Source: an uncultured Poribacteria bacterium
Lineage (GTDB): Bacteria > Poribacteria > WGA-4E > WGA-3G
Reading direction: 5' to 3'
DNA: 64,000 nt
Assembly (NCBI GenBank): GCA_951828385.1
Contig: OX639973.1
Coordinates: 4,641,200 to 4,705,199 of the forward strand
Shown here: positions 45,385-55,300 of the stretch, piece by piece
How the letters are laid out: every line of letters begins with the position of its first letter
Numbering within the stretch: position 1 is the first letter of the stretch
The notes under the pieces: generated by a model
Databases searched by the model: none
Seen by the model: only the letters and a program-made list of their open reading frames with translations
What the model was told of the DNA's origin: nothing
Translations under genes and position numbers: made by a program

Positions 45385-46299
45385 ATGTTTAATTCCGTTT
45401 TTCGCCGTGTTTCACTCGGCGTTTTACTGCTGATGATAGGCACAATGTCAGCACTCGTCGCGAGCGCAGAAATCAGCTGGGAAAAATCGCTTGAGGACGG
45501 TATGAAGGAAGCCGAAAAAACCGGCAAACCTGTTATGCTCGACTTCTACACCGACTGGTGAGGCGCGTGCAGTCAGCTGGATGCTGAAACATTCACGAAT
45601 GCGCGCATCATTGAGTTGTCCAAAGGATTCATTCCGATCAAGGTAAACCCAGAAGACCAAGAACACCCTGAGAATATGGAAGCCGTTAGACGGTATCAGG
45701 TTACCGGATACCCGACAATCGTCTTCACGAGTTCAGATGGCGGGATGATCTCGAAACAGGTAGGATTCGCCTACCCCAACGACTTCGCACCGGTGATAGA
45801 AGCTGCGTTGGAAAAAGAGCAAGCCTTCGTCGAACAACTTGCCAAGCTTGAAAAAAAACCGGACGATGCTAAGTTGAACGCGCAGGTTGCACTCACCTAT
45901 CTCGAACGGACGCAGCTTGAAAAAGCACTCCTGTTCAGTAAGGAAGCTTTTAAACGCGACCCGAAAAATAAGACAGGTCTTATGCCAAATTTGCACAACC
46001 AACTCGGACTCACTTACGCCGCAAAGGTTGAAGCGGCTATGGTTGGAGCACCTGAAGAAGCCGAGATGTACTTTGAAAAAGCGGTTTCTCACTTCAGAAC
46101 GGTGATAGACGAGTATCCGAAGAGCGATGTCAACGGTCCCGCCCAATATTTTCTCGGTGTGACGTACGCGATCAAAGGCGAGTTTGATGACGCAATCGCA
46201 GTGCTTGAGAAGCTAATCCATCATACCAGCGATGCGAATATCAAACAGAACGCTGAAGCGATGTTGGAACGGGTAAAAGATTTGGCGAGTTCTAACTGA
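45385..46299 (+). CDS. Thioredoxin-like TPR protein, in-frame TGA read as selenocysteine
   Basis: The frame starts at ATG 45385 (AAAGGAG 6 bases upstream) with a signal peptide (LLLMIGTMSALVASAE) and runs 304 codons to 46299 if TGA 45559-45561 (codon 59) is read through. The context is FYTDW-TGA-GAC, exactly where thioredoxins have WCGAC, so the motif becomes UxxC. The reading frame continues perfectly as a thioredoxin fold (VTGYPTIVFTSSDGG) and TPR repeats (ISN-terminal region from ~160). A hairpin TCAGC-TGGAT-GCTGA starts 12 bases after the TGA. Sec readthrough is the best explanation; a point nonsense mutation is the alternative. Confidence 0.8.
45562..45606 (+). promoter_or_regulatory. 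Bacterial SECIS-like hairpin
   Basis: Immediately after the TGA, the lower stem GCGCG/CGCGC (45563-45567/45602-45606) and CA/TG enclose an upper stem TCAGC/GCTGA (45573-45577/45583-45587). The loop TGGAT begins 17 bases after the TGA. Bacterial SECIS elements need a stem-loop in this window with a G in the first two loop positions, which is met. Confidence 0.65.
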
Positions 46300-46330
46300 C
46301 AATCCCTGTAGGGGCGGTTTTCGACTGCAT

Positions 46331-47044
46331 CTACAATGCCATTAACGCTGTAATCTCCCTCGGGGTCAAAAATCGATATTGTCCTTGTGGGAGGTTACCC
46401 AATCGCAAATTGCCAATCCGAGTCCGCTGTAAACGGATGACCGGATGCCCCACGGCTTTAAACATCAAGCGCACCTGCCGTTTTTTCCCCTCGTGAATGA
46501 CCACCTCAAACTTCGTTGACGCGCCATCTCTGCTTATTTTTATACGTTCAACTTTCGCCGGTGCCGTTGTCCCGCTCGGAATCGTGACACCTTCACGCAA
46601 CCGTTGAACCGCGGCAGCGTTTGGCAGTCCTTTCACCCACGCGAGATAGGTTTTTTCTATCTCATGGCTCGGATGTAGCAACCGATAGGCAAAATCTCCA
46701 TCATTTGTGAAGAGGAGAAGCCCCTCGGTCTCCAAATCCAAGCGTCCAACCGGATAGATACTATCAGGTAAGTCTGCGACGAGATTCATGACAGTAGGTC
46801 GTCCCCGTTCATCGCTGCGTGTCGTTAAGTAGCCCGCAGGTTTGTTCAGCATCAGATAGATGCGTTCCGTTAGCGGTTCGACCCGTTTCCCTTCACATTC
46901 AACTATATCGGTCTCCACATTAATCGGGTGTCCCGGTACAAGAACAGGTTCACCGTTCACAGTGACCAACCCAGCTTGGATACGCTTTTTCACCGCCCGT
47001 CGAGAGGCGATGCCTGAGGTGGCAATATACTTTTCAAGTCGCAT
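46331..47044 (-). CDS. rluB: RluB/RsuA-family pseudouridine synthase
   Basis: This 237-aa protein has an N-terminal S4 RNA-binding domain (RLEKYIATSGIASRRAVKKR) and the pseudouridine synthase catalytic motif PVGRLDLETEGLLLFTNDGD with the essential Asp. The later KKRQVRLMFKAVGHPVIRLQ is typical of RluB/RsuA. It modifies 23S or 16S rRNA; which position is not decidable from sequence. Confidence 0.88.
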   Translation of the reverse strand: MRLEKYIATSGIASRRAVKKRIQAGLVTVNGEPVLVPGHPINVETDIVECEGKRVEPLTERIYLMLNKPAGYLTTRSDERGRPTVMNLVADLPDSIYPVGRLDLETEGLLLFTNDGDFAYRLLHPSHEIEKTYLAWVKGLPNAAAVQRLREGVTIPSGTTAPAKVERIKISRDGASTKFEVVIHEGKKRQVRLMFKAVGHPVIRLQRTRIGNLRLGNLPQGQYRFLTPREITALMAL

Positions 47045-47063
47045 GTTGGCTCATGGCTAATGG

Positions 47064-47744
47064 CTATTCTTCTATCTGCCATCCTTTTTCTCTTGCAATT
47101 CGCCGCAACTTTGGGTCCGGGTTAACGGCAACCGGATGTCCAAACAATTCTAACTTGTATGCATCTGTATGGTGGTTGCCATAGGCGTAGGAATGGCTGA
47201 GGTCGAACCCGTGTTCGGTCGCGAGTTGCTGCGCGAGTTTCGCTTTGTTTTCCGCATAAGGGTGCAATCCGACACGCTTGCCGGTAAGTTTTCCATTAAC
47301 CACCTCCAGCTCGTGTGAAACCATTAAATCGGTTTGAAAATGCTCATGAAACGGCTGAACGAGGAACGACAACGAACCTGACATCAGAATAACCGTCCGT
47401 CCATCGGCTTGGTGTGCGTGTATCAAGTCGGAGATATGGGGCGCGATGCTCGGACGGAGTGTATCAACAAAGCAGCGTCGCGCAATCTCATCGAGACGTT
47501 GCTGCGCCAAACCGCGAAGGTAAACTTTGTTAGATTTCGCCACCGCCAGGGACTTCACCTTCAGAAAATTGGAGGTCCATGCAAGCAAGTTCGGTATCGG
47601 GATCTCACCGTGGCTCAGCAGATTTGACAGAAAAACTTGTTCTGAGGAGGCACGGATAATCGTGCCATCTAAATCGAAGATAGCGCATGTTTTAGATTTT
47701 CGGTGCAGCTCACAGGTGTCCGAAACTTGCTTTAAAGAAGTCAT
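47064..47744 (-). CDS. HAD-superfamily phosphatase (subfamily IB)
   Basis: This 226-aa protein has HAD motif I (CAIFDLDGTI), motif II (VILMSGSLSFLV) and motif IV (YAYGNHHTDAYKLEL). It resembles the SerB-like IB subfamily that acts on phosphoserine or lysophospholipid-type substrates. Its ATG overlaps the pdxJ stop codon by four bases, so the pair is co-translated. The substrate is unknown. Confidence 0.82.
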   Translation of the reverse strand: MTSLKQVSDTCELHRKSKTCAIFDLDGTIIRASSEQVFLSNLLSHGEIPIPNLLAWTSNFLKVKSLAVAKSNKVYLRGLAQQRLDEIARRCFVDTLRPSIAPHISDLIHAHQADGRTVILMSGSLSFLVQPFHEHFQTDLMVSHELEVVNGKLTGKRVGLHPYAENKAKLAQQLATEHGFDLSHSYAYGNHHTDAYKLELFGHPVAVNPDPKLRRIAREKGWQIEE

Positions 47745-48493
47745 GCTATATGCTGTCCCAATGCACGTCGATACGCTTTGACGGCGGCTTCCATTCCGAT
47801 ATAGAGCGCGTCTGCCATGAGATGATGCCCGATAGAGACTTCGAGGAGCCCCGGTAACTTCTGCATCAGCGGGAGGTTCTCAAGGTTCAGATCGTGTCCG
47901 GCGTTAACACCAAGTCCCAAATCTACCGCCTTCACCGCTGCGGTTTCCAACAACCTGAATTCACCGTCAATTTCCGCTTCCGTTTCTGCCATCGCGTAAG
48001 CGGCGGTGTAGAGTTCGATTCTATCCGCACCGATGTCGTGTGTCCTCGCTATCTGTTCAATATCCGTTCCACTAAATAGGCTGACACGAATATCAGCATC
48101 TTTCAACGCTGCGATGATCGGTTTTAACGTATCACCGTCTTGGCGAATATCCCAGACGGTATGGCTTGTGATCTCACCCGCCACAACAGGAACGAGGGTG
48201 CATTGTGTCGGTTTTGTGTCGAGTACCATATCAATAAGGTCGGGTCTCGGATCGCCTTCAATGTTGTATTCAATCGTAGGTGTTTTTTGTGTATTAATTT
48301 CTATGAGTCGTTCGGCGATGTCCTTCACATCTGCAGGTCTGATATGGCGTTCATCCTCACGCGGATGCACGGTGATACCTTGCGCACCAGCAGCGACACA
48401 GGTATCGACAGCGGTCAGTACATCCGGAATATCACCACCCCGTGAGTTTCGTAGTGTTGCGATTTTATTTACGTTTACACTTAAGGCTGTCAT
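47741..48493 (-). CDS. pdxJ: Pyridoxine 5'-phosphate synthase
   Basis: The 250-aa product starts at ATG 48493 (GGAG five bases upstream); the frame to 48574 begins too early. PdxJ makes pyridoxine phosphate from deoxyxylulose phosphate and 3-amino-1-hydroxyacetone phosphate. Family motifs are LSVNVNKIATLRNSRGG, GITVHPREDERHIRPADV, VNAGHDLNLENLP and EVSIGHHLMADALYIG. It belongs to the deoxyxylulose-dependent vitamin B6 pathway. Confidence 0.95.
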   Translation of the reverse strand: MTALSVNVNKIATLRNSRGGDIPDVLTAVDTCVAAGAQGITVHPREDERHIRPADVKDIAERLIEINTQKTPTIEYNIEGDPRPDLIDMVLDTKPTQCTLVPVVAGEITSHTVWDIRQDGDTLKPIIAALKDADIRVSLFSGTDIEQIARTHDIGADRIELYTAAYAMAETEAEIDGEFRLLETAAVKAVDLGLGVNAGHDLNLENLPLMQKLPGLLEVSIGHHLMADALYIGMEAAVKAYRRALGQHIA

Positions 48494-48522
48494 TTTTTCT
48501 CCGTAAGGGTTGCGTGAGCGTC

Positions 48523-49128
48523 TCACGCTTTTTGGGTTACCATGTTCGCAAGGATACCGAGAATTTTGTTGCAAAGCGCGATCGGGTAGATTGTCAAATC
48601 AATGTGCAAGCACTTCGCCTCCAATTTGAGAAACAGCCAGTCTGTCCCTGAAGTGACGGCCCCGTAAATGCAGGAGACATTATTTTCTTTTTCCGCATTA
48701 AAGCGTTGGGCTGCAAGCATCTCAGCGACACATTGTCCGAGCCCGCTGATCAAGTCTTCTTTCTTTGCCTCAACGAGCATGATGACCGGGGCATCTAAAA
48801 CAGTTTGCAGTGGTGACAGACTGACCAAGAAATCGCATACCCCTGTCAAACCGTTTTCGACATCGACGCTGAAGTCAATGCCAGAAAAGAGGCTGATGCG
48901 CTCTTCAAAATGTTCCCGAAGTTCAAACAGAACGTCGGCGACAATGAGTTCCGAGCGGGCTTTCTCCGTTCCGATCGTAGCGGCTAACGGGACTTTTTTC
49001 GCCAGTTCCGCTGTGAAATGCGGGCGCGGTGTCACAGGCTCGCTTTCAGAAAAGAGGCCGACAGATTCAACTGTTTCTAATTGAAACGTTGACAGCACCG
49101 CTGCTAACGTAAAGTTACTATAAACCAT
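48523..49128 (-). CDS. PD-(D/E)xK nuclease-like hypothetical protein
   Basis: This 201-aa protein of unknown role contains a probable PD-(D/E)xK core: Asp in TGVCDFLVSL and the E-x-K pair in VIMLVEAKKEDLISGLGQC, followed by the typical helix MLAAQRFN. Similar proteins occur in cyanobacteria and related genomes, as I recall, often as mobile or multi-copy families. It sits upstream of pdxJ with a short gap. Confidence 0.55.
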   Translation of the reverse strand: MVYSNFTLAAVLSTFQLETVESVGLFSESEPVTPRPHFTAELAKKVPLAATIGTEKARSELIVADVLFELREHFEERISLFSGIDFSVDVENGLTGVCDFLVSLSPLQTVLDAPVIMLVEAKKEDLISGLGQCVAEMLAAQRFNAEKENNVSCIYGAVTSGTDWLFLKLEAKCLHIDLTIYPIALCNKILGILANMVTQKA

Positions 49129-49193
49129 TTGTATCCTCCTTTCATATATATAGCAGCGTAGTTATTGAGAAAAATGTGACCTGTCCGTTCCTT

Positions 49194-50615
49194 TTAAGGA
49201 AAAATTCCGAGCTGCATATACGATTGCGCGATTCTATGGATCGCATTGATGAATGCCGCCGTTCGGCAATCTACGTCATCATTTTTGCTTCTGTGCGCCA
49301 TGCGGGTCTCACGTAACTCCTGATAGGCTCTTATCATCGTGTCCTGAAGCCCGGAGTTTACCAAATCTTCCTCATCGGCACCATGTATTGACTGACGTTC
49401 CTCGTTCGAGAATTGATAGCCGGTCGCTTTTTCAACGGCGTGAAGCATCGCGTGCTGCGTACTGTCTTCAAACCGTTTTCCGAGTCGTCCGAGTTGCACG
49501 TGTGAGAGGTTCCGAAGCCACTCGAAATAGGAAACGGTAACACCACCCGCATTGAGATAGGTATCCGGGATAACCATTATTCCGCGTTCTTGAAGGATCG
49601 CATCGGCGGTGGGTGTCGTTGGACCGTTCGCTGCTTCGGCGACGATAGCGGCTTTAACCTCAGACGCGTTCGCTGCTGTGAGTTGGTTCTCAAGCGCAGC
49701 TGGCACGAGGATATCGCATGCTAGCTCTAAGCCATCATTCGGATTCTTAATAAGTTCAGCGTCAGGATACCCGCAGATGGATCCGGTTTCCGCACGATGC
49801 TCGGCGACTTTCTCAACATCAAGTCCCTTCGGGTTATAAATGGCACCGTCTATCTCGATGATCCCAGTAACACGGGCATCTGACTCCATCAGAAACTTCG
49901 CCGCATGGTACCCGACATTGCCAAACCCTTGGACGACGACGCTTTTTCCGTGTAGACCGGCTGTCAATCCAAGCGACTTCATATCCTCTTCAATACTGCA
50001 CGCCTCTTCCAAACCGTAGACGACCCCGCGTCCGGTAGCACCTCTCCGCCCATGAATCCCGTTTTGTTCAATCGGTTTGCCTGTGACGCACGCAATTGCA
50101 TTCAGCTTATCGGGTGCCATTGTGATATAGGTGTCGAAAATCCACGCCATTTCCGTTTCGCTGGTCCCGAAATCCGGTGCCGGCACGTCTACCCCGGGGC
50201 CAATGTAATTTTTCTGGATGAGCTCGTAGGTATAGCGACGGGTAATGCGTTCCAGTTCACTTTCCGAATACTGGTTCCGATCCAGTTGGATACCGCCTTT
50301 CGCACCACCGAATGGAACATCAACAATCGCACACTTGTAGGTCATCAATGCCGCAAGCGCGATGATCTCATCTTCGTTAACGAGGGTACTGTAACGGATG
50401 CCACCTTTCGTCGGAAGGTTGTGATGGCTGTGCTCCGCGCGCCAACCGTGAATCGTTTGGATAGTCCCGTCGTCGCGTTTTATCGGAAACGTAAAGTGGC
50501 AGGAACTATTACAAATCTTTATCTGTTCTAACAACCCAAGCGGATAGTCGGTGAACCGCGCGGCTTTGTCAAAATCTGTATTCACCTTCTGAAAAAACGA
50601 GAGACTTTCTGCCAT
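49194..50615 (-). CDS. gdhA: Glu/Leu/Phe/Val-family amino acid dehydrogenase
   Basis: This 473-aa protein has the dehydrogenase catalytic Lys region ([13 protein letters not shown]), the NAD(P)-binding Rossmann motif ([16 protein letters not shown]), and [13 protein letters not shown]. Length and motif order fit a hexameric glutamate dehydrogenase that interconverts glutamate and 2-oxoglutarate plus ammonia. The cofactor preference cannot be told. glnE lies 2 kb away, so nitrogen genes are loosely clustered. Confidence 0.9.
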   Translation of the reverse strand: MAESLSFFQKVNTDFDKAARFTDYPLGLLEQIKICNSSCHFTFPIKRDDGTIQTIHGWRAEHSHHNLPTKGGIRYSTLVNEDEIIALAALMTYKCAIVDVPFGGAKGGIQLDRNQYSESELERITRRYTYELIQKNYIGPGVDVPAPDFGTSETEMAWIFDTYITMAPDKLNAIACVTGKPIEQNGIHGRRGATGRGVVYGLEEACSIEEDMKSLGLTAGLHGKSVVVQGFGNVGYHAAKFLMESDARVTGIIEIDGAIYNPKGLDVEKVAEHRAETGSICGYPDAELIKNPNDGLELACDILVPAALENQLTAANASEVKAAIVAEAANGPTTPTADAILQERGIMVIPDTYLNAGGVTVSYFEWLRNLSHVQLGRLGKRFEDSTQHAMLHAVEKATGYQFSNEERQSIHGADEEDLVNSGLQDTMIRAYQELRETRMAHRSKNDDVDCRTAAFINAIHRIAQSYMQLGIFP

Positions 50616-50722
50616 AGTGTTTTGACCTTAATAGCGGAGCGGGCAAGGCACAGAACCCTCACCCTACAATATAGGACTATGATCGCGAGGCACAAGCCCT
50701 TCGCCTGATAAAATCTACGTTA

Positions 50723-51580
50723 TCATTGCCGGATAAATTTCTGCAGGCGCGCATCTGCTTGAACTTCGCCGACGTATATATCACCGTGTGAATCTAACCA
50801 GATGCCGTGAGGGCACGCCATGAACTCGCCAGGGACGCTACTACCGCGTTCACTGCCCCATTGCGAAATAACTTCACCGTCCAGTGTCATGATACTGATA
50901 CGCTGGTCCAACTCAGCAATATAGACGAGGTCGTCGTCACCGATATAGATCGTGTCTGGATGCAACAGGTCGCCCCACTCCTCAATGTACTCCCCATCAA
51001 GGGTAAAGAATTGGATACGATTGTTCTCCCGATCTGCGACCATGAGTCTGTTGCGTGGATCGACTCTAACGCAATGCGGTAGATCAAACTCGCTGGGACC
51101 TGAGCCGGGTTCTCCCCACGATTTAATCAGTTCGCCATCCGGTGAATATTTATGGATACGCGCATTCCCGTATCCGTCGCTAATAAATATCTCGCCATCG
51201 GGGCCGAGTGCCAAGTCTGTTGGCAGATTGAAGGGTTCACCTTCTGCCCCGGGTTCATCGGGCGTACCGAGCGTCATCAGCAGTTCACCCGCCGTGTTAA
51301 ATTTACGCATGACGTGCGTTTCACGTTCCGTACAGTAAATATTATCATCGGCATCGATGAAAATTCCGTGGGCATCCTTGAGGATGTCATCACCCCAAGA
51401 GTCAATAAAGTTACCGTCTCGATCAAAGACGACCATCGGGTGTTCGCTTCGACTATAGACATAAACCCTGTCCTGTGAGTCAACCGCGACAGCCGGAACC
51501 CATCCGAATTCCCAACCCTCTGGCAGTGACCACCAATTTTCTTGTACCGTGTACTGATGTGTGCCTTGTCCAAAAATCAT
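50723..51580 (-). CDS. NHL-repeat beta-propeller protein
   Basis: The 285-aa product starts at ATG 51580 with GGGAG 6 bases upstream. It consists of about six NHL/SMP-30-like blades (AVAVDSQDRVYVYSRSEHPM, GDGNFIDSWG-type turns, LPHCVRVDPRNRLMVADREN). There is no signal peptide. Such propellers are abundant in planctomycete-type genomes and may be lyases or binding proteins. The function is not known. Confidence 0.82.
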   Translation of the reverse strand: MIFGQGTHQYTVQENWWSLPEGWEFGWVPAVAVDSQDRVYVYSRSEHPMVVFDRDGNFIDSWGDDILKDAHGIFIDADDNIYCTERETHVMRKFNTAGELLMTLGTPDEPGAEGEPFNLPTDLALGPDGEIFISDGYGNARIHKYSPDGELIKSWGEPGSGPSEFDLPHCVRVDPRNRLMVADRENNRIQFFTLDGEYIEEWGDLLHPDTIYIGDDDLVYIAELDQRISIMTLDGEVISQWGSERGSSVPGEFMACPHGIWLDSHGDIYVGEVQADARLQKFIRQ

Positions 51581-51662
51581 AGGTTTCTCCCTACACCAAA
51601 AAGAATTGGCATCTATTCTAACAGGTTTATCGCGATTTCTCAAGGGAAATTTCGCGCCTTTC

Positions 51663-51691
51663 TTGACATCTTTTCGGGCTTATGTTACACT
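51663..51691 (+). promoter_or_regulatory. Promoter now separated from its gene by a MITE
   Basis: TTGACA, 17 bases, TACACT. The next gene on this strand starts at 51940, and MITE copy 2 (51728-51888) lies between. Confidence 0.5.
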
Positions 51692-51727
51692 CTGTGATAC
51701 TTGGGTAATACTATTTCTAAATAATGA

Positions 51728-51888
51728 TATAGTGAAGTCCAAAAATAAGTGGACATCTTTGTAGCATGATGCACTTCGCATCTGGGCGAGTACGCCGCAA
51801 AACTGTTAGTTTGGGTTTCCAGTCTGAATGCCTGTTATAGGTATTCAGACTGTTGGAGAGTGCCCAATTAACTATAGATTTTACTATA
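51728..51888. mobile_element. 161-bp MITE, family 1, copy 2
   Basis: It has the same ends (TATAGTGAAGTCC ... TTTTACTATA) and 3' half as copy 1, including the CAGTCTGAATGCC foldback. The middle is longer and replaces the CACAAACT hairpin with unrelated bases. Confidence 0.75.
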
Positions 51889-51939
51889 TTACATTATAAC
51901 ATTACCGGTTTTCGTGAAATGCATGGCGATGAGGAACGT

Positions 51940-52338
51940 ATGGATATGGAAAACGAACGCACCACAGAGAAAAAACAGGTGTTGAGAAATTTTATATGGG
52001 CAACGATGTTTCTATCCATCTTGCTTTTCGCGGTTATGGGAATCCTGTTTTATATGCTGATTCCCAAGTTACAAATTTTACCTATTTCACCCAATACAAA
52101 ACAACTCCTTTTGTTCGCTGCATCATTCCTCTCGCTCGCAGCACTTTTCACTTGGATATTTGGGTATAGACCTGCTTTAAAAAAATATAAGAGAGAATAT
52201 AAGGAAGAACTGGAAAAGTTGGAAAAGTCAAAGATGGGGATATTCCTTAGTAATCGAGCATTTTATGTGTTTCTATTTCTCCTGATTCTCTTAGGTGCTG
52301 TAATCGGTTGGTATTTCGGAGACAGGATTTTCGAGTAA
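51940..52338 (+). CDS. Small three-helix membrane protein
   Basis: This 132-aa protein starts at ATG 51940 with GAGG 5 bases upstream. Three transmembrane segments are clear (WATMFLSILLFAVMGILFYM, LLLFAASFLSLAALFTWIFG and FYVFLFLLILLGAVIGWYFG). A charged Lys/Glu segment lies between the second and third. No family is recognised. It is the only gene downstream of the promoter at 51663. Confidence 0.6.
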   Translation: MDMENERTTEKKQVLRNFIWATMFLSILLFAVMGILFYMLIPKLQILPISPNTKQLLLFAASFLSLAALFTWIFGYRPALKKYKREYKEELEKLEKSKMGIFLSNRAFYVFLFLLILLGAVIGWYFGDRIFE

Positions 52339-52362
52339 ATAATAATGGATGTGTTTATAGTT

Positions 52363-55300
52363 TCAATCAACCAGAATCTGATTAAAAAGGGCGCGCGTTG
52401 TCTCCGTCCACTTACCGTAATCCTGCAAAAACGCATCTGCAATAGGTGTTCCTTCAGTTTCCACATATCCGAGGCGGCGTGCCAACTGCGCCAATTCTGT
52501 TCGGTTTTTCGGGAGCGCATCCAACGCACGATCATGCACAATCCGCAACGCATTCTCGACGCGTCTCAGGAATAGATACGCCGCTGACAATCCATCGCGC
52601 TGAACCTCTGTCAACACGCCGATACTATGTAATCTCTCAATCGCAAGCGGCGTGTTTTGGACACGGATAGAAGGCGCATCACCACCATGTACGAGTTGCA
52701 GGGTTTGCACGACGAACTCAATATCAACAAGTCCACCATAGCCTGATTTGACATTCGCAATAGGTGCCTGTGTTTTACCGCGTCCTCTGCGGCGCGTAGA
52801 TGTTCTCCGAGTGGCTTGCGCTTCCTTCCGTTTGCGGGTATGCACTATCTCGGCGATCTCTTCAGATGTCAGCGCATCGCTATAGCAGAAAGCGTGGGCA
52901 ATTTCTAAAAACTGATTGCCAAGTACTTCTGTATCTCCAGCGACGACGCGTGCGCGTGTTAATGCCTGACGTTCCCAAACCTCCGCAGTGGTATCGTAAT
53001 AATGCTGATACCCCGTCAACGGTAATGCAATCGCACCACCTGCGCCGTGTGGACGGAGCCGTAGATCAATTTCATAGATACCCATCCCGTTTCCAGCAAG
53101 CCGATTGACTAACGCTAAACCCACAGCCGAGAAATACTCTACATTCGGCATACCTTTAGTCGTCTCGCCGTCTGCCGAATAGACGTACATCACATCTAAA
53201 TCTGAGCTGAAGTTCAGTTCGCGCCCACCAAACTTACCCATCGCAACGATCGCGAATGTCACCGGGGTGCCATCGGAAGCAAGCGGGGTGCCGTGTGCCT
53301 CACGCATTTCGGCTTCAATTTCTGGATAAATCGCTTGCAGGACAGCCTCCGCTAAATCCGAGAGTTCTTCCGTCGTCGTCGGGAGTGTCGCATTGCCGAG
53401 GATGTTCCGGAGCGCGATCCGCCAAATCTCGTCGTTCTTATACTGCCGCAACATCGACAACATCCGCCCTTCCGGTGTCTCCGCAACAATTTGTAACGTC
53501 TCCGCCCGTTTCTCAGCAAGCGTCTTGGAACGTTCTATCAACGTAGGCACCGTCAACAGATCAAAGAGTTCAGGACTTGCGATAAGCATATCCGAGAGGT
53601 ACAGACTTGTACCACAGACACGCGTAAGTGCCTCAAGTGTTGACGGTTTCTCAGCGAACATCGTGTAGTAGCTGCTGCGTGCACCAACTTTATCTGTAAA
53701 TGCTGAAAGATAACGGAGTGCCATGTCCGGGTTCGGAGAATCCCGTAAGACGTTTAAGAGCGTTGGTGCAAGTTTAAAGAAAGTGCGCCGTACACTCGGC
53801 GAGAATTGGATACCGTCGCCACCGTTCGCGAGTTGTCTCAATAGACGTTGCGCGTCTCTCACATTTTCAAAACGAAATGTGCTTAAGAAACTCTCCAATT
53901 GGTGTGGATCCTCTTCTGAAAGCAGAACAGCAATATCGATCCCGTCTTCAGATTCAATTGAAGTCGTGGTAATCTTCTGAAAAATGGCGCGGACCTGTCC
54001 GGTATGGGCGCGGTAGGCTTCCCAAAATGCTTCAAGCGCATCCGTTTCTGCTGTGTCTTGGTAACCGACGCGTCGCGCGAGTTCCCGTTCTTCGGTCTCT
54101 TTCTCAGGAATCGAGTAACGCTGCTGATCTCCCTCAATTTGAATAGCGTTCTCAACGGTGCGTAAAAACCGATACGCAGCCGTGAGCGCGTCGGTATCCT
54201 CTGCGGTGAGTAGTTTGTTCGCTTTCAGCGCGGAGAGTGCTTCTAATGTATTGTGTGAACACAACGATTTCCGCTTAGCACCGTGAATCATTTGGAGACA
54301 CTGCACAGTGAACTCAATATCACGGATAGCACCCGGACCAAGTTTCACGTGCTTTTCAAGATTCGCACCCTCGCCAACGAGGCGTTCCTCTATCCGTGCT
54401 TTAGTGCGCCGGATGTCCGCCTTAATTTCGCCAAGTGTGACACCGTCTAAATAGCGTTGATACACAAATGGCTGAATCATTCGGATGAACTCGTCACCGA
54501 ATGCCATATCGCCCGCGACAGAACGTGCCTTGATTAACGCCTGACGTTCCCATAGATCCCCCCAACCTTCATAGTAACTTTCATAACTCTCCATGGAACG
54601 GATAATAACGCCTGCACTACTTTCAGGACGTAAGCGGATATCGACCCGAAAGACGTAGCCATCAGGTGTAATCTCACTCATCGCTTTGATGATGAATTCG
54701 CAGAGACGTGAGAAGTACTCGCTATTGTCGGTGCCCGTATCCGTGCGGGCATCATCCGAATAGACGAAAATGAGATCGATGTCGGAACTAAAGTTTAACT
54801 CATAACCGCCTAACTTCCCCATCCCGACGATAGCGAAACGGCACGGTGCGGTGCCTTCTTCGTTGAGCGGTGTGCCAAACTTCGGTCGCATGATCTCGTC
54901 GCGCCCGATCTCATAGCAGTGTTGCAACGCCGCCTCTGCAAGGTTGCTCAACTCCAACGTTGTCGTCTCAACATCTGCCGCTTTGAGTAGGTCGCGCAGA
55001 CCGATACGGAGTGTCTCTCGCCGTTTGTATCGTCGGAGGATACGGAGTTTCTGATCCACTGGATCGAATTGCGAGAGTGATCGCGCGAGTTCTTGGTACA
55101 TTCTCTCAGAAGTCTTCGGTGTCCCCATCACATTCGCGTCAATGATGTCATAGAAATATTCAGGTTTGCGGATGAGGGTTTCGGATAAATACGTGGACGT
55201 ACCGAACCCCCAGATAATGGTATGTATAAGAAACGGCGCATCTCGCAGGAATTGATACAGCCATCTACGATTAAACGCGACTTGCGCGAAGCGTGAGAAA

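Noticed and set aside
45616-46299. Separate 227-aa TPR gene starting at TTG 45616
   Set aside because: The frame is continuous upstream through TGA 45559 to a good ATG and signal peptide at 45385, so this start is an artefact of treating TGA as stop.
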